In this document: one piece after another, positions 50,517 to 59,330 of the stretch
Layout of the letters: each line of letters opens with the position of its first letter
Position numbering within the stretch: the stretch's first letter is position 1
Assembly (NCBI GenBank): GCA_965224795.1
Contig: CBDDAE010000002.1
Location: forward strand, 620,001-684,000
Length of the DNA stretch: 64,000 nucleotides
Source: NVTR01 sp036480115
GTDB lineage: Bacteria; Pseudomonadota; Alphaproteobacteria; Rhodobacterales; Rhodobacteraceae
Direction of reading: 5' to 3'
Notes under the pieces: generated by a model
Seen by the model: the letters and a program-made list of their open reading frames with translations, nothing else
Databases searched by the model: none
What the model was told of the DNA's origin: nothing
Translations under genes and position numbers: made by a program

Positions 50517-52166
50517 TTACATCATGCCGCCCATGCCGCCCATGCCACCCATATCGGGCATACCGCCACCGGCGGGTGCATCTTTGGCTGGCTTGTCAGC
50601 AACCATGGCTTCGGTGGTGATCAGCAGGCCGGCAATGGATGCCGCGTCTTCCAGGGCTGTACGAACAACCTTGGCCGGATCAATAACGCCTGATTTGAAC
50701 AGGTCGCCATATTCTTCGGTCTGTGCGTTAAAGCCAAAAGCAGCGTCGCCGCTTTCGCGAACTTTGCCAGCAACAACCGCACCGTCAACGCCCGCATTTT
50801 CAGCGATCTGACGAAGTGGTGCTTCCAGCGCACGACGCACAATAGCAACACCAGCGTCCTGGTCAGAGTTTTCACCCTTAACCTTGGCCAGTGCTTTGGC
50901 ACCCTGCATCAGGGCAACACCACCGCCAACAACAACGCCTTCTTGCACGGCCGCACGGGTCGCGTTCAGGGCGTCATCAACGCGGTCTTTGCGCTCTTTG
51001 ACTTCGATTTCGGTCATGCCACCAACGCGGATAACAGCAACACCGCCGGCCAGTTTAGCCACACGTTCCTGCAGTTTTTCCTTGTCGTAGTCGGAAGTGG
51101 TTTCTTCGATCTGCTGACGGATCTGTGTGACCCGTGCTTCGATCTCAGCCTTTTCGCCATTGCCGTCGATGACAGTTGTCTCATCTTTGGTGATGGTGAT
51201 TTTCTTGGCCGAACCCAGCATGTCCATGGTGACATTTTCCAGCTTCATGCCCAGATCTTCGCTAATTACCTGACCACCGGTCAGAATGCCAAGATCCTGC
51301 AACATTGCCTTACGACGGTCACCGAAACCAGGGGCCTTAACAGCCGCGATTTTCAGACCACCGCGCAGTTTGTTCACAACCAATGTTGCCAGGGCTTCGC
51401 CCTCAACATCTTCGGCAATGATCAACAGCGGCTTGGATGACTGAATGACAGCTTCCAACAGTGGAACCATTGGCTGAAGTGAAGAAAGCTTTTTCTCGTG
51501 CAACAGCACCAGGCAATCTTCCATGTCTGCCAGCATTTTGTCAGGGTTGGTCACGAAATAAGGTGACAGGTACCCACGGTCAAACTGCATGCCTTCGACA
51601 ACTTCGGTTTCCGTTTCCAGACCCTTGTTTTCTTCAACAGTGATCACGCCCTCATTGCCGACTTTTTGCATCGCATCAGCAATTTGCTGGCCAATTGCAG
51701 CTTCGCCATTGGCAGAGATTGTACCAACCTGCGCCACTTCGGCACTGTCTTTAACTTCACGGGACGCATTTTTAATGGTCTCAACAACTTTCTTAGTTGC
51801 CAGATCAATACCGCGCTTCAGGTCCATCGGGTTCATGCCCGCGGCAACTGATTTCATGCCCTCTTTGACAATGGCTTGCGCCAGAATTGTCGCCGTGGTT
51901 GTGCCGTCACCGGCTTCGTCATTGGTGCGGCTGGCAACTTCTTTTACCATCTGCGCGCCCATGTTTTCGAACTTGTCTTCCAGTTCGATTTCCTTGGCAA
52001 CGGTCACACCATCTTTGGTGATGCGCGGTGCGCCAAAGGATTTATCAAGAACCACATTGCGACCCTTTGGGCCCAAAGTGACTTTTACCGCGTCGGCCAG
52101 AATGTTTACGCCATTCAACATGCGGTTACGGGCGTCTGTCCCGAATTTGACGTCTTTAGCAGCCAT
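50517..52166 (-). CDS. groEL: 60-kDa chaperonin GroEL
   Basis: A 549-residue chaperonin subunit. VTLGPKGRNVVLDKSFGAPR, EVASRTNDEAGDGTTTATIL (ATP site with DGTTT), and KVGNEGVITVEENKGLETET are all present, and the C-terminal Gly-Met tail (GGMPDMGGMGGMGGMM) is typical. GGAGC precedes the ATG. Second gene of the groES-groEL operon, ending in an intrinsic terminator. Confidence 0.98.
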   Translation of the reverse strand: MAAKDVKFGTDARNRMLNGVNILADAVKVTLGPKGRNVVLDKSFGAPRITKDGVTVAKEIELEDKFENMGAQMVKEVASRTNDEAGDGTTTATILAQAIVKEGMKSVAAGMNPMDLKRGIDLATKKVVETIKNASREVKDSAEVAQVGTISANGEAAIGQQIADAMQKVGNEGVITVEENKGLETETEVVEGMQFDRGYLSPYFVTNPDKMLADMEDCLVLLHEKKLSSLQPMVPLLEAVIQSSKPLLIIAEDVEGEALATLVVNKLRGGLKIAAVKAPGFGDRRKAMLQDLGILTGGQVISEDLGMKLENVTMDMLGSAKKITITKDETTVIDGNGEKAEIEARVTQIRQQIEETTSDYDKEKLQERVAKLAGGVAVIRVGGMTEIEVKERKDRVDDALNATRAAVQEGVVVGGGVALMQGAKALAKVKGENSDQDAGVAIVRRALEAPLRQIAENAGVDGAVVAGKVRESGDAAFGFNAQTEEYGDLFKSGVIDPAKVVRTALEDAASIAGLLITTEAMVADKPAKDAPAGGGMPDMGGMGGMGGMM

Positions 52167-52211
52167 TATGCTTGCTCCTTGTCGTCTGAATTAAAATTAG
52201 CAAAAGTGACC

Positions 52212-52499
52212 TCAGGCAATAATGCCCATGATGTCGCTTTCTTTCATGATCAGCAGCTCTTCACCGTCAAGGGTGATTTCAGTGCCGGACCATTTGCCGA
52301 ACAGGATCTTATCCCCGGCTTTGACGTCCATAGAAACGCGCTTGCCATCTTCGTCGCGTGCACCAGCACCGACTGAGATAATTTCGCCCTCGGCAGGCTT
52401 TTCTTTTGCGCTATCGGGAATAATTAGCCCGCCAGCAGTTTTTTCGTCGCCTTCAGTGCGACGAACCACGACACGGTCATGTAATGGTGTAAATGCCAT
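52212..52499 (-). CDS. groES: 10-kDa co-chaperonin GroES
   Basis: A 95-residue GroES: MAFTPLHDRVVVRRTEGDEK, then the mobile loop (KTAGGLIIPDSAKEKP), and EEL-x-I-MKESDIMGII at the end. ATG 52499 has GAGGAGC upstream. First gene of the operon; groEL follows 45 bases later. A CIRCE element and a promoter lie directly upstream. Confidence 0.98.
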   Translation of the reverse strand: MAFTPLHDRVVVRRTEGDEKTAGGLIIPDSAKEKPAEGEIISVGAGARDEDGKRVSMDVKAGDKILFGKWSGTEITLDGEELLIMKESDIMGIIA

Positions 52500-52534
52500 A
52501 TGTGAACGCTCCTCGTTCAGGGTTACAGTTGCTG

Positions 52535-52561
52535 TTAGCACTCGAGTCAGTTGAGTGACAA
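52535..52561 (-). promoter_or_regulatory. CIRCE operator (HrcA binding site)
   Basis: TTAGCACTC, nine bases, GAGTGACAA: the left arm is a perfect CIRCE half-site and the right arm differs from GAGTGCTAA at two positions. It lies 36 bases upstream of groES, between the promoter and the start, so HrcA would block initiation. hrcA is not in the window. Confidence 0.85.
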
Positions 52562-52568
52562 CGGATGG

Positions 52569-52597
52569 GATTTAGGGAGGTTGATGGGGTGAGTCAA
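52569..52597 (-). promoter_or_regulatory. Putative groESL promoter
   Basis: On the minus strand TTGACT (52592-52597), 17 bases and TAAATC (52569-52574) form a sigma-70-like pair just upstream of CIRCE. CCCCATCAA (CCCCAT at 52584-52589) overlaps it and could be the -10 of a sigma-32 promoter, but no good CTTG -35 lies at the right distance. Confidence 0.5.
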
Positions 52598-52626
52598 CGG
52601 TAAAGGCGCAAAAAGCTTCTGTGTGC

Positions 52627-53304
52627 CTATACTTGGCCCATATTTTGATAGTGTTTCATTTCTGTCTGACCTTTGGGTGTCGTCTGGTACACACCTGTTT
52701 CAACCCTTTCAAACCAGCCATAATGGTCTGCCGCCATAATCCGTGTGGCCGTTGCCACCCCGGTTGCTGCTGCAACCAGCGCGCCTTTGGTGGGCCCGTG
52801 AACCGCCAGAAACGCCGCACAAGAAATTGCATCCTGCCTATACGCCGTCACCAGCCCTACCCGGGTTTGCCCACCGGCATTTGGATCGCCCACCCGGCGC
52901 TGAAATTCGCGCAGCAACCGGCCTTTGCGCTTGGTTGATTTCACCGGTCGATAGGCGGCCGGATCGCAATGGGCCTCAACCAGACCGTCGCGCAAGCGCA
53001 CGGTCAGCAAACCCAACCTCAGCCGCCGACACAAGGCTGTGTTGTCTTTCAGCGCTTTGTTGAAAACCTTCCCCGAACCTCGGGGCACACATATATAGAC
53101 GTCATCGGTGACACCCTTGCGATCAACCGCCTGATGGAACAGCGACAGTGAAAAGCCAAGTTTCAGTTCAACAATCACCGGGTCATCATCGCCGCGTATT
53201 GCCATCACATCCACGGCGCCGATCTCGGCCTTGACCTCATAGCCCTGACCTTGCAAATAGGCCTTAACCGGCAGGTACAGATCGGTTTCTTTGGGTTTGG
53301 TCAT
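52627..53304 (-). CDS. DUF2161 family PD-(D/E)XK-like protein
   Basis: A 225-residue protein. The N-terminal region TDLYLPVKAYLQGQGYEVKA then GAVDVMAIRGDDDPVIVELK has the D...ExK pattern of a PD-(D/E)XK nuclease-like fold (VDVMA, IVELK), known as DUF2161 in alphaproteobacteria. A winged-helix-like C-terminus (ADHYGWFERVETGVYQTTPK) follows. Substrate unknown. Divergent from the pyrophosphatase gene. Confidence 0.82.
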   Translation of the reverse strand: MTKPKETDLYLPVKAYLQGQGYEVKAEIGAVDVMAIRGDDDPVIVELKLGFSLSLFHQAVDRKGVTDDVYICVPRGSGKVFNKALKDNTALCRRLRLGLLTVRLRDGLVEAHCDPAAYRPVKSTKRKGRLLREFQRRVGDPNAGGQTRVGLVTAYRQDAISCAAFLAVHGPTKGALVAAATGVATATRIMAADHYGWFERVETGVYQTTPKGQTEMKHYQNMGQV

Positions 53305-53394
53305 GGGATCAGATTAGGGCTGCGACCAGTAGGTGACAAGCCGACTTTGCCCGCCTATAAGACCGCAAAACTTACCGATACTCACGGATACATC

Positions 53395-54315
53395 ATGACC
53401 ATCAAAATTTTCGGCCACAAAGGCCCCGATACAGACGCCACCTGTTCTGCCCTGATCTGGGAATGGTACCTGAACGACGTGCAGGGCAAAAAGGCGCAGG
53501 CCTTTGTGCTGGAGCCGCCAAATACCGAAGCTGTTTTTGTGCTGGAACGCTGGGGCGTGGCCATGCCAGCAACCCTTGGGACACTAACTGAGGCCGACGA
53601 GGTGGTGTTGGTGGACACCAACAACCCCGGCGAGCTGCCGAGCAACATCAATGACGCAAATATTGCCGAAGTGATTGACCATCACCAATTGTCAGGCGGT
53701 TTAAAAACCAAAGGCCCGATCAAGTTCACCATCCGACCGGTAGCGGCCACAGCTACAGTCATGGGCTGGCTGATCGGTCGCGATATGGACAAGATGCCGG
53801 ATGCTATCAAGGGGCTGATGCTATCCTGTATTCTGTCAGACACGCTTGAATTTCGCTCGCCCACAACCACCCCGACTGACCGCAAACTGGCTAAAAAGCT
53901 GGCCGGTGAGATGGGGATTGATCTGACTGCTTATGCGACGGAAATGTTCGCCGCCAAATCGGATGTGTCTGCATTTTCAGATATTGAACTATTGAAAATG
54001 GACAGTAAAATTTTTGAAGTCGAGGGAAAAAAACTGCGGGTGTCCGTATTGGAAACCACGGCCCCGGCGATTGCTTTAGATCGCAAAGCTGATCTGATGG
54101 CGGCGATGCCCGGCGTGGCAGCGGATGATAGTGCGGATCAGGTTTTGTTATTCGTTGTCGACATACTGAATGAACAGGCCACCCTGCTTGTCCCAAATGA
54201 CGCGGTGAAATCCATTGCCCAAAATTCGTTTGGGGCCACGGTGACAGGGGACAGTGTTGTTTTGCCAGGAATTATGAGCCGCAAAAAGCAGATTGTTCCT
54301 AATCTGAAGTTTTAG
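53395..54315 (+). CDS. ppaC: Manganese-dependent inorganic pyrophosphatase
   Basis: A 306-residue DHH-family (class C) pyrophosphatase. Mn ligands are in FGHKGPDTDATCSA, VLVDTNNPGEL and VIDHHQLSGGL (DHH), with LSCILSDTLEF; the C-terminal DHHA2 domain ends in MSRKKQIVP, which binds substrate with SRKKQ. ATG 53395 fits the family N-terminus (MTIKIFGHK). Class C enzymes are less usual in proteobacteria than class A but occur in this group. Confidence 0.95.
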   Translation: MTIKIFGHKGPDTDATCSALIWEWYLNDVQGKKAQAFVLEPPNTEAVFVLERWGVAMPATLGTLTEADEVVLVDTNNPGELPSNINDANIAEVIDHHQLSGGLKTKGPIKFTIRPVAATATVMGWLIGRDMDKMPDAIKGLMLSCILSDTLEFRSPTTTPTDRKLAKKLAGEMGIDLTAYATEMFAAKSDVSAFSDIELLKMDSKIFEVEGKKLRVSVLETTAPAIALDRKADLMAAMPGVAADDSADQVLLFVVDILNEQATLLVPNDAVKSIAQNSFGATVTGDSVVLPGIMSRKKQIVPNLKF

Positions 54316-54330
54316 TCTTAAGGTTCAATT

Positions 54331-55407
54331 ATGGGTGATCATTTCAATAAATTGCTGCAAAAGTTGCCGCAACTGAGTGATCACACGCGCATAGAGCTTA
54401 TTTCTGCGCCTTCGGCTTTGGAAAATCTGCCGAACCTTAGTGCCGGTCTGGGCGTCCAGATTGACGCCAAACGCGACGATACTTTGCCACTGGGCATGGG
54501 CGGTAACAAGGTTCGGCAACTGGAATATTACCTTGGACCGGCGGTTGAAATGGGCGCTGATACAGTGCTGATCACCGGCGCGGTTCAGTCGAATTTTACC
54601 CGTACCTGCGCGGCGGCTGCCCGTCGGTTAGGCATGCATCCTATCTTGCAAATGGAGGAACGGGTGCCAAAGGAAGATCCCGTCTACCGAACGTCGGGCA
54701 ATGTTCTGCTAAGCACCTTGATGGGCGCTGAGGTGGTCCATTTTCCGACCGGCAATGATGAGGCGGCGGCAGATGCGAACCTGGACAGAATTGCCGACGA
54801 ATTGCGCGAAAATGGCCGTATCTCCTATGTCATTCATCTGGGCATCGACCATCCGCCCCTTGGTGGGCTGGGCTATGCGGCGGCGGCAGTAGAAACCTGG
54901 CTGCAATATCAATCGCTTGGCACCCTACCTGACCATGTGATCATTCCATCAGGCAGTGGTTTGACCCATGCTGGATTTCTGGCCGGGGCGCGGGCGATTG
55001 GTTGGGATGTTTCCGTGTTGGGGATATGTGTGCGCCGTGACGCCGATCAACAGCGCACCCGCATCCAGCGCCGGACCACTGAGATTTTGAATTTGCTGGG
55101 TGCAGCCTATGACTTAAAATCCGGCGATATTCAGCTAAGTGACGCCTGCCTGGCCCCGGGCTATGGTTTAATGAACCCACAGGTCGGGGCCGCAATTAGC
55201 CTGGCCGCCGTGCAAGAAGCGCTGTTACTTGATCCGGTTTATTCTGGGCGCGCCATGGCCGGTCTGATACAACATATTGAAACGGGGACGATTAGGCAGA
55301 ATGAAAGGGTGACCTTCATCCATACCGGCGGCACACCGGCGATATTCGCCTACCAATCAGACCTAACCAAAGCACTGGAACAGGCTTCAGATGACGCAGT
55401 TAATTAG
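54331..55407 (+). CDS. D-cysteine desulfhydrase / ACC deaminase-like PLP enzyme
   Basis: A 358-residue PLP fold-type II enzyme. The Schiff-base Lys is in GMGGNKVRQLEYYLGPAV; TGAVQSNFTRTCAAAARRLG binds the PLP/substrate carboxylate, and IIPSGSGLTHAGFLAGARAI the PLP phosphate. This matches the DcyD/ACC deaminase family; D-cysteine desulfhydrase is likelier than ACC deaminase but motifs do not decide. It overlaps the next gene by 17 bases. Confidence 0.9.
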   Translation: MGDHFNKLLQKLPQLSDHTRIELISAPSALENLPNLSAGLGVQIDAKRDDTLPLGMGGNKVRQLEYYLGPAVEMGADTVLITGAVQSNFTRTCAAAARRLGMHPILQMEERVPKEDPVYRTSGNVLLSTLMGAEVVHFPTGNDEAAADANLDRIADELRENGRISYVIHLGIDHPPLGGLGYAAAAVETWLQYQSLGTLPDHVIIPSGSGLTHAGFLAGARAIGWDVSVLGICVRRDADQQRTRIQRRTTEILNLLGAAYDLKSGDIQLSDACLAPGYGLMNPQVGAAISLAAVQEALLLDPVYSGRAMAGLIQHIETGTIRQNERVTFIHTGGTPAIFAYQSDLTKALEQASDDAVN

Positions 55408-56266
55408 TTCGCTTTTCGAAATTCAGCACCGTTACAAAGCGCTTTATGTCGATCTTTGGGGCTGCCTGCACAACGGTGTGCGCCCTTTTCCCGAGGCTGT
55501 GTCTGCCTTGCAAAAATTCCGCTCAGGTGGCGGCGTTGTGATTTTGCTAACCAATGCGCCGCGCCCGCGTGGGACGGTGCGCGCCCAACTTGACCAGATG
55601 AATGTGCCTGTGGAGGCATATGATGATATTGTGTCTTCCGGCGATGCATCTCAGGCCGGGATGGTGGCAGGCTTGGCGGGCAATCGGGTTTACCATCTGG
55701 GTCCTGAAAAAGACCATAGCTTTTTCACCGATATTGATGAAGCACTGGATGCCCGTGACATAGAGCGGGTGCCTTTGGAACAGGCCGAGGGCATCATATG
55801 CACCGGGCTATTTGATGATCAGGTCGAGACCCCGGAAGATTATCGGGCAACGTTGTTATTTGCCAAGAACAAGGGTTTAAAACTGCTTTGTACTAACCCG
55901 GATATTGAAGTGGATTATGGCGAAAAGCGCATCTTTTGCGCCGGAGCGATCGCAGCACTTTACACTGAAATGGGCGGCGAAAGTCTGTATTTCGGCAAAC
56001 CACACCCGCCGATTTACAATCTGGCGCGCAACCGGCTGGCGTCGATAAAGCCGGTCATGGACCATGAAATTCTGTGCATTGGTGATGGCATCAATACCGA
56101 TATCCAAGGTGGGCTTGGCGAAGGGCTGGACACGTTGTTCATAACCGGGGGCTTGGCGACCGCTGAATTCGGCGATGATCCGCAGAACCCAGACCCGGGC
56201 GCACTGCAAAGCTATTTTCAGAAATCACAAATTTCACCAGATATGGCAATCGCCCAGCTACGCTGA
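55391..56266 (+). CDS. HAD-IIA family hydrolase (TIGR01459-like)
   Basis: A 291-residue HAD hydrolase with a C2 cap: motif I VDLWGCLHNGVRPF, motif II LLTNAPRPRGT, motif III GKPHPPIYN, motif IV CIGDGINTDIQGGLGEGLDT. The alphaproteobacterial group TIGR01459 has this WG.LHNG motif. Substrate is probably a sugar or nucleotide phosphate. Cotranscribed with the PLP gene upstream. Confidence 0.93.
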   Translation: MTQLISSLFEIQHRYKALYVDLWGCLHNGVRPFPEAVSALQKFRSGGGVVILLTNAPRPRGTVRAQLDQMNVPVEAYDDIVSSGDASQAGMVAGLAGNRVYHLGPEKDHSFFTDIDEALDARDIERVPLEQAEGIICTGLFDDQVETPEDYRATLLFAKNKGLKLLCTNPDIEVDYGEKRIFCAGAIAALYTEMGGESLYFGKPHPPIYNLARNRLASIKPVMDHEILCIGDGINTDIQGGLGEGLDTLFITGGLATAEFGDDPQNPDPGALQSYFQKSQISPDMAIAQLR

Positions 56267-56392
56267 CATATCGACAAAGTAACAATATTACCTATGATTG
56301 TTTCTTTTTGTAAATATGTTGCGCGACGGATTGTGTTTCGGCCAAAGAAACCCTATGCTGCACTGCAACATTTTCAACGGAATTAAAAAGCG

Positions 56393-56836
56393 ATGCTCGA
56401 CAATATGCCACGCGGAACTATTTGCATTGAAGAGCTGGAAATCGGCATGCGTCGTAGTTTACGAAAGCAGGTAACGGACCGCGATATCGAGCTTTTTGCC
56501 GAAATATCCACTGACCATAACCCGGTGCATCTGGATGACGACTATGCCCGTGACACCATTTTTGAAGGCCGAATTGCCCACGGTATGCTGACAGCCGGGC
56601 TGATTTCAGCGGTGATCGGCGAACAACTGCCAGGGCATGGCACAGTATACTTGGGGCAAACCTTGAAGTTTCTGGCCCCTGTGCGCCCAGGTGACATGGT
56701 TTTCGCCGAAGTTGTGGTGCGTGACATTGATCATTCCAGGCGCCGTGTCAGCCTTGATTGTCATTGCGCTGTAGGTGATACCGTGGTGCTAAAGGGCGAA
56801 GCGCTGGTTCTGGCGCCAAGTCGGAAATTTGATTAA
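56393..56836 (+). CDS. MaoC-family (R)-specific enoyl-CoA hydratase-like protein
   Basis: A 147-residue hot-dog fold protein with the hydratase-2 motif AEISTDHNPVHLDDDYARDT (catalytic Asp/His pair) and FEGRIAHGMLTAGLISAVIG; later GQTLKFLAPVRPGDMVFAEV. It hydrates trans-2-enoyl-CoA in fatty-acid or PHA metabolism. It precedes ribF by 27 bases. Confidence 0.92.
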   Translation: MLDNMPRGTICIEELEIGMRRSLRKQVTDRDIELFAEISTDHNPVHLDDDYARDTIFEGRIAHGMLTAGLISAVIGEQLPGHGTVYLGQTLKFLAPVRPGDMVFAEVVVRDIDHSRRRVSLDCHCAVGDTVVLKGEALVLAPSRKFD

Positions 56837-56862
56837 AGCGGGCCCGCCCCGCCCGGGGCACC

Positions 56863-57801
56863 ATGCGAACATTGTCATTCTGGAACGGCCTTAAAAGCGA
56901 CGATCGTGGTGCCTGCGCGGCCATTGGCAATTTTGACGGGGTTCACTTAGGGCACCAGTCGGTTATCCAGATCGCACATTCCAAAGCTAGCGAAACCGCA
57001 TCCCCCTTGGGTATTGTCACTTTTGAACCGCATCCGCGTGAGTTCTTTGCTGCCGATGCCCCGCCTTTTCGCCTGATGAACGCGGAAACCCGGGCCCACA
57101 GGTTGGAAAAGCTGGGGGTCGAAAAGCTGTATCAGCTGCCATTTGACGCGATATTGGCAAACCTGACAGCGGAAAATTTTTGCCGCGAAGTTTTGTCGGA
57201 AGGTCTGGGCCTGTCCCATGTGGTCGTTGGGGCGGATTTTCAGTTTGGTAAAAACAGGGGCGGCAATGTTGAGTTGCTAAAGGAATTTGGCAGTTCAATG
57301 GGTTTTGGCGTGACCGTTGCCAGCCTGATCGAAAATGCGGGTCAGGAAGTGTCATCAACCGCTATTCGAAATGCGCTGGCTGCCGGTAAGCCCGGTGAAG
57401 CAGCGGCCATGCTGGGACATTGGCACCGGGTGGACGGCGAAGTGCTGGGCGGCGATCAGCGCGGGCGCGAACTGGGCTATCCAACCGCAAACATGTCGAT
57501 CAATCGTCTGCACCCGCCTAAGTTCGGCATATATGCGGTTAAAGTTGATGTACTGACGGGGCCCCATATGGGCGTTTACAGTGGGGCTGCTTCTGTCGGT
57601 ATCAGGCCGATGTTTGGCGAAAACAAACCCAACCTTGAGACATTTATTTTCGATTTTTCAGGTGATCTGTACGGTGAACATCTGTCCATTGCTTTTGTAG
57701 AATACCTGCGTCCGGAAGAAAAATTTGACAGCTTGGAAGCCCTGGTTGCCCAGATGGATCGCGATTGCGCACGTGCACGCAAGATTCTTGCGGCGGTTTG
57801 A
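56863..57801 (+). CDS. ribF: Bifunctional riboflavin kinase / FAD synthetase
   Basis: A 312-residue enzyme making FMN then FAD. N-terminal FAD synthetase: AIGNFDGVHLGHQSVIQIA (HxGH), VVGADFQFGKNRGG, STAIRNALAAG. C-terminal flavokinase: QRGRELGYPTANM, FGIYAVKV, SVGIRPMFGEN. The length is typical. Confidence 0.97.
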   Translation: MRTLSFWNGLKSDDRGACAAIGNFDGVHLGHQSVIQIAHSKASETASPLGIVTFEPHPREFFAADAPPFRLMNAETRAHRLEKLGVEKLYQLPFDAILANLTAENFCREVLSEGLGLSHVVVGADFQFGKNRGGNVELLKEFGSSMGFGVTVASLIENAGQEVSSTAIRNALAAGKPGEAAAMLGHWHRVDGEVLGGDQRGRELGYPTANMSINRLHPPKFGIYAVKVDVLTGPHMGVYSGAASVGIRPMFGENKPNLETFIFDFSGDLYGEHLSIAFVEYLRPEEKFDSLEALVAQMDRDCARARKILAAV

Positions 57802-57807
57802 ACGGCA

Positions 57808-58281
57808 ATGGCTAAGGCCACCAAAACCAAGGGGCTAAGGCCAAAGTTTTGGGAAACGATCGGCTATGACAGGTTGACTACCCCGGAATGGGAAGCCCTG
57901 TGCGATGGATGTGGCAAATGTTGCCTGAACAAACTGGAAGACCCGGACACCGGTGAAGTGGCTTTGACCCGTATCGCCTGTCGATTGCTTGACGGGGAAA
58001 CATGTCGTTGTGGGCAATATGACATTCGCCGCCAGTTTGTGCCGGAATGCATTTTCCTCACCCCAGATAACTTGCCCGATCATCTGTACTGGATTCCCGA
58101 CACCTGCGCCTACCGGCTGCGGTATGAAGGAAGGCAACTGTTTGACTGGCATCCGCTGGTTAGTGGGGACGCCAATTCAGTGCATCAGGCTGGCATTTCG
58201 GTCAAAGGCTGGAGCATCCCGGAATTTGAAGTCGATGAAGATGAATGGGATGAATACTTGATTGAGGACTCAAAAACATGA
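57808..58281 (+). CDS. YcgN family cysteine cluster protein (UPF0260)
   Basis: A 157-residue protein with clustered cysteines (CDGCGKCCLNKLED; CRLLDGETCRCGQYDIR; CIFLTP; DTCAYRL), the YcgN/UPF0260 pattern, probably binding metal. Function unknown. It starts 6 bases after ribF and overlaps the next gene by ATGA. Confidence 0.93.
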   Translation: MAKATKTKGLRPKFWETIGYDRLTTPEWEALCDGCGKCCLNKLEDPDTGEVALTRIACRLLDGETCRCGQYDIRRQFVPECIFLTPDNLPDHLYWIPDTCAYRLRYEGRQLFDWHPLVSGDANSVHQAGISVKGWSIPEFEVDEDEWDEYLIEDSKT

Positions 58282-59330
58282 ATTTTGCCTCTGACAATTG
58301 TTCTGGTGCACATCCTTTGGTGATGGACGCCATTGTGCGGGCCAATACTGGATACATGCCATCCTACGGCGAAGACCCAATTATGGATATTGTGCGCCAA
58401 CAGGTCCGCGATCTGTTTGAGGCCCCCAATGCTGCGGTCTATCTGGTGGCCACGGGCAGTACCTCCAATTCCCTTGCGCTGGCAACTGTTGTGAAGCCCT
58501 GGAGCGCGATCTACAGCCACAGGCATGCCCATATCCAGTCTGACGAATGTGGCGCGCCCGAATTCTTTACCGGCGGTGCCCGGCTGGTAGGGATTGACGG
58601 TGCTGGCGGCAAAATCAGCGCGATGGAACTTGAAGACGCCATCAGCAGCACCCCCAAAGGGGACGTTCATTCCTATCAGCGCGGCGCAATCTCTATCACC
58701 AACACAACCGAGGCCGGCACGGTCTATTCCTGCGACGAAGTTGCGGCCATTGGCGCTGTGGCCCAGCAATACAAGCTACCTTTGCACATGGACGGCGCGC
58801 GGTTTGCAAATGCTTTGGTGAGCGAGGGGTGTAGTGCAGCGGAGATGACCTGGAAGTCGGGTGTCGATGTCCTGTCCTTTGGCGGAACCAAAAACGGGCT
58901 GATGGGGGTCGAGGCGGTTGTTTTGTTTGATCCAGAATTAGCCTGGGAATTTGAATTGCGCCGCAAACGTGCCGGGCATTTGCTATCCAAACACAGGTTC
59001 CTGTCAGCGCAAATGCAGGCCTATTTGACTGATGATCTGTGGCTAGACCTGGCAAACACGGCCAATAACCGCGCCGCCCAGTTAAGTAGTGGATTACTTG
59101 GAATTGAGGGTGCCAATTTAAGCCATCCGGTTCAGGCGAATATGGTATATATGGAAGTTTCGCGCGCGAAACATCAGCGGGCAATTGCGGCTGGGGCAGC
59201 CTATTCTTTGGCGCCTTTCAGTAGCTCTTTAGAAGGTGACGACGCTGAAATTCTATCGTCGCGGCTGGTCTGTAGCTGGTCAACAACAGAAGCTGCAGTG
59301 GATCAATTCTTAGGGCTGATCAAAACCTAA
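58278..59330 (+). CDS. Low-specificity L-threonine aldolase-like PLP enzyme
   Basis: A 350-residue fold-type I enzyme of the beta-eliminating lyase/LtaE family cleaving L-threonine or allo-threonine to glycine and acetaldehyde. NFASDNCSGAHPLVMDAIVR at the start, TGSTSNSLALATVV, LHMDGARFANAL, and PLP Lys in LSFGGTKNGLMGVEAVV. It overlaps YcgN by ATGA; its stop shares CTAA with the convergent hydrolase. Confidence 0.93.
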   Translation: MNFASDNCSGAHPLVMDAIVRANTGYMPSYGEDPIMDIVRQQVRDLFEAPNAAVYLVATGSTSNSLALATVVKPWSAIYSHRHAHIQSDECGAPEFFTGGARLVGIDGAGGKISAMELEDAISSTPKGDVHSYQRGAISITNTTEAGTVYSCDEVAAIGAVAQQYKLPLHMDGARFANALVSEGCSAAEMTWKSGVDVLSFGGTKNGLMGVEAVVLFDPELAWEFELRRKRAGHLLSKHRFLSAQMQAYLTDDLWLDLANTANNRAAQLSSGLLGIEGANLSHPVQANMVYMEVSRAKHQRAIAAGAAYSLAPFSSSLEGDDAEILSSRLVCSWSTTEAAVDQFLGLIKT

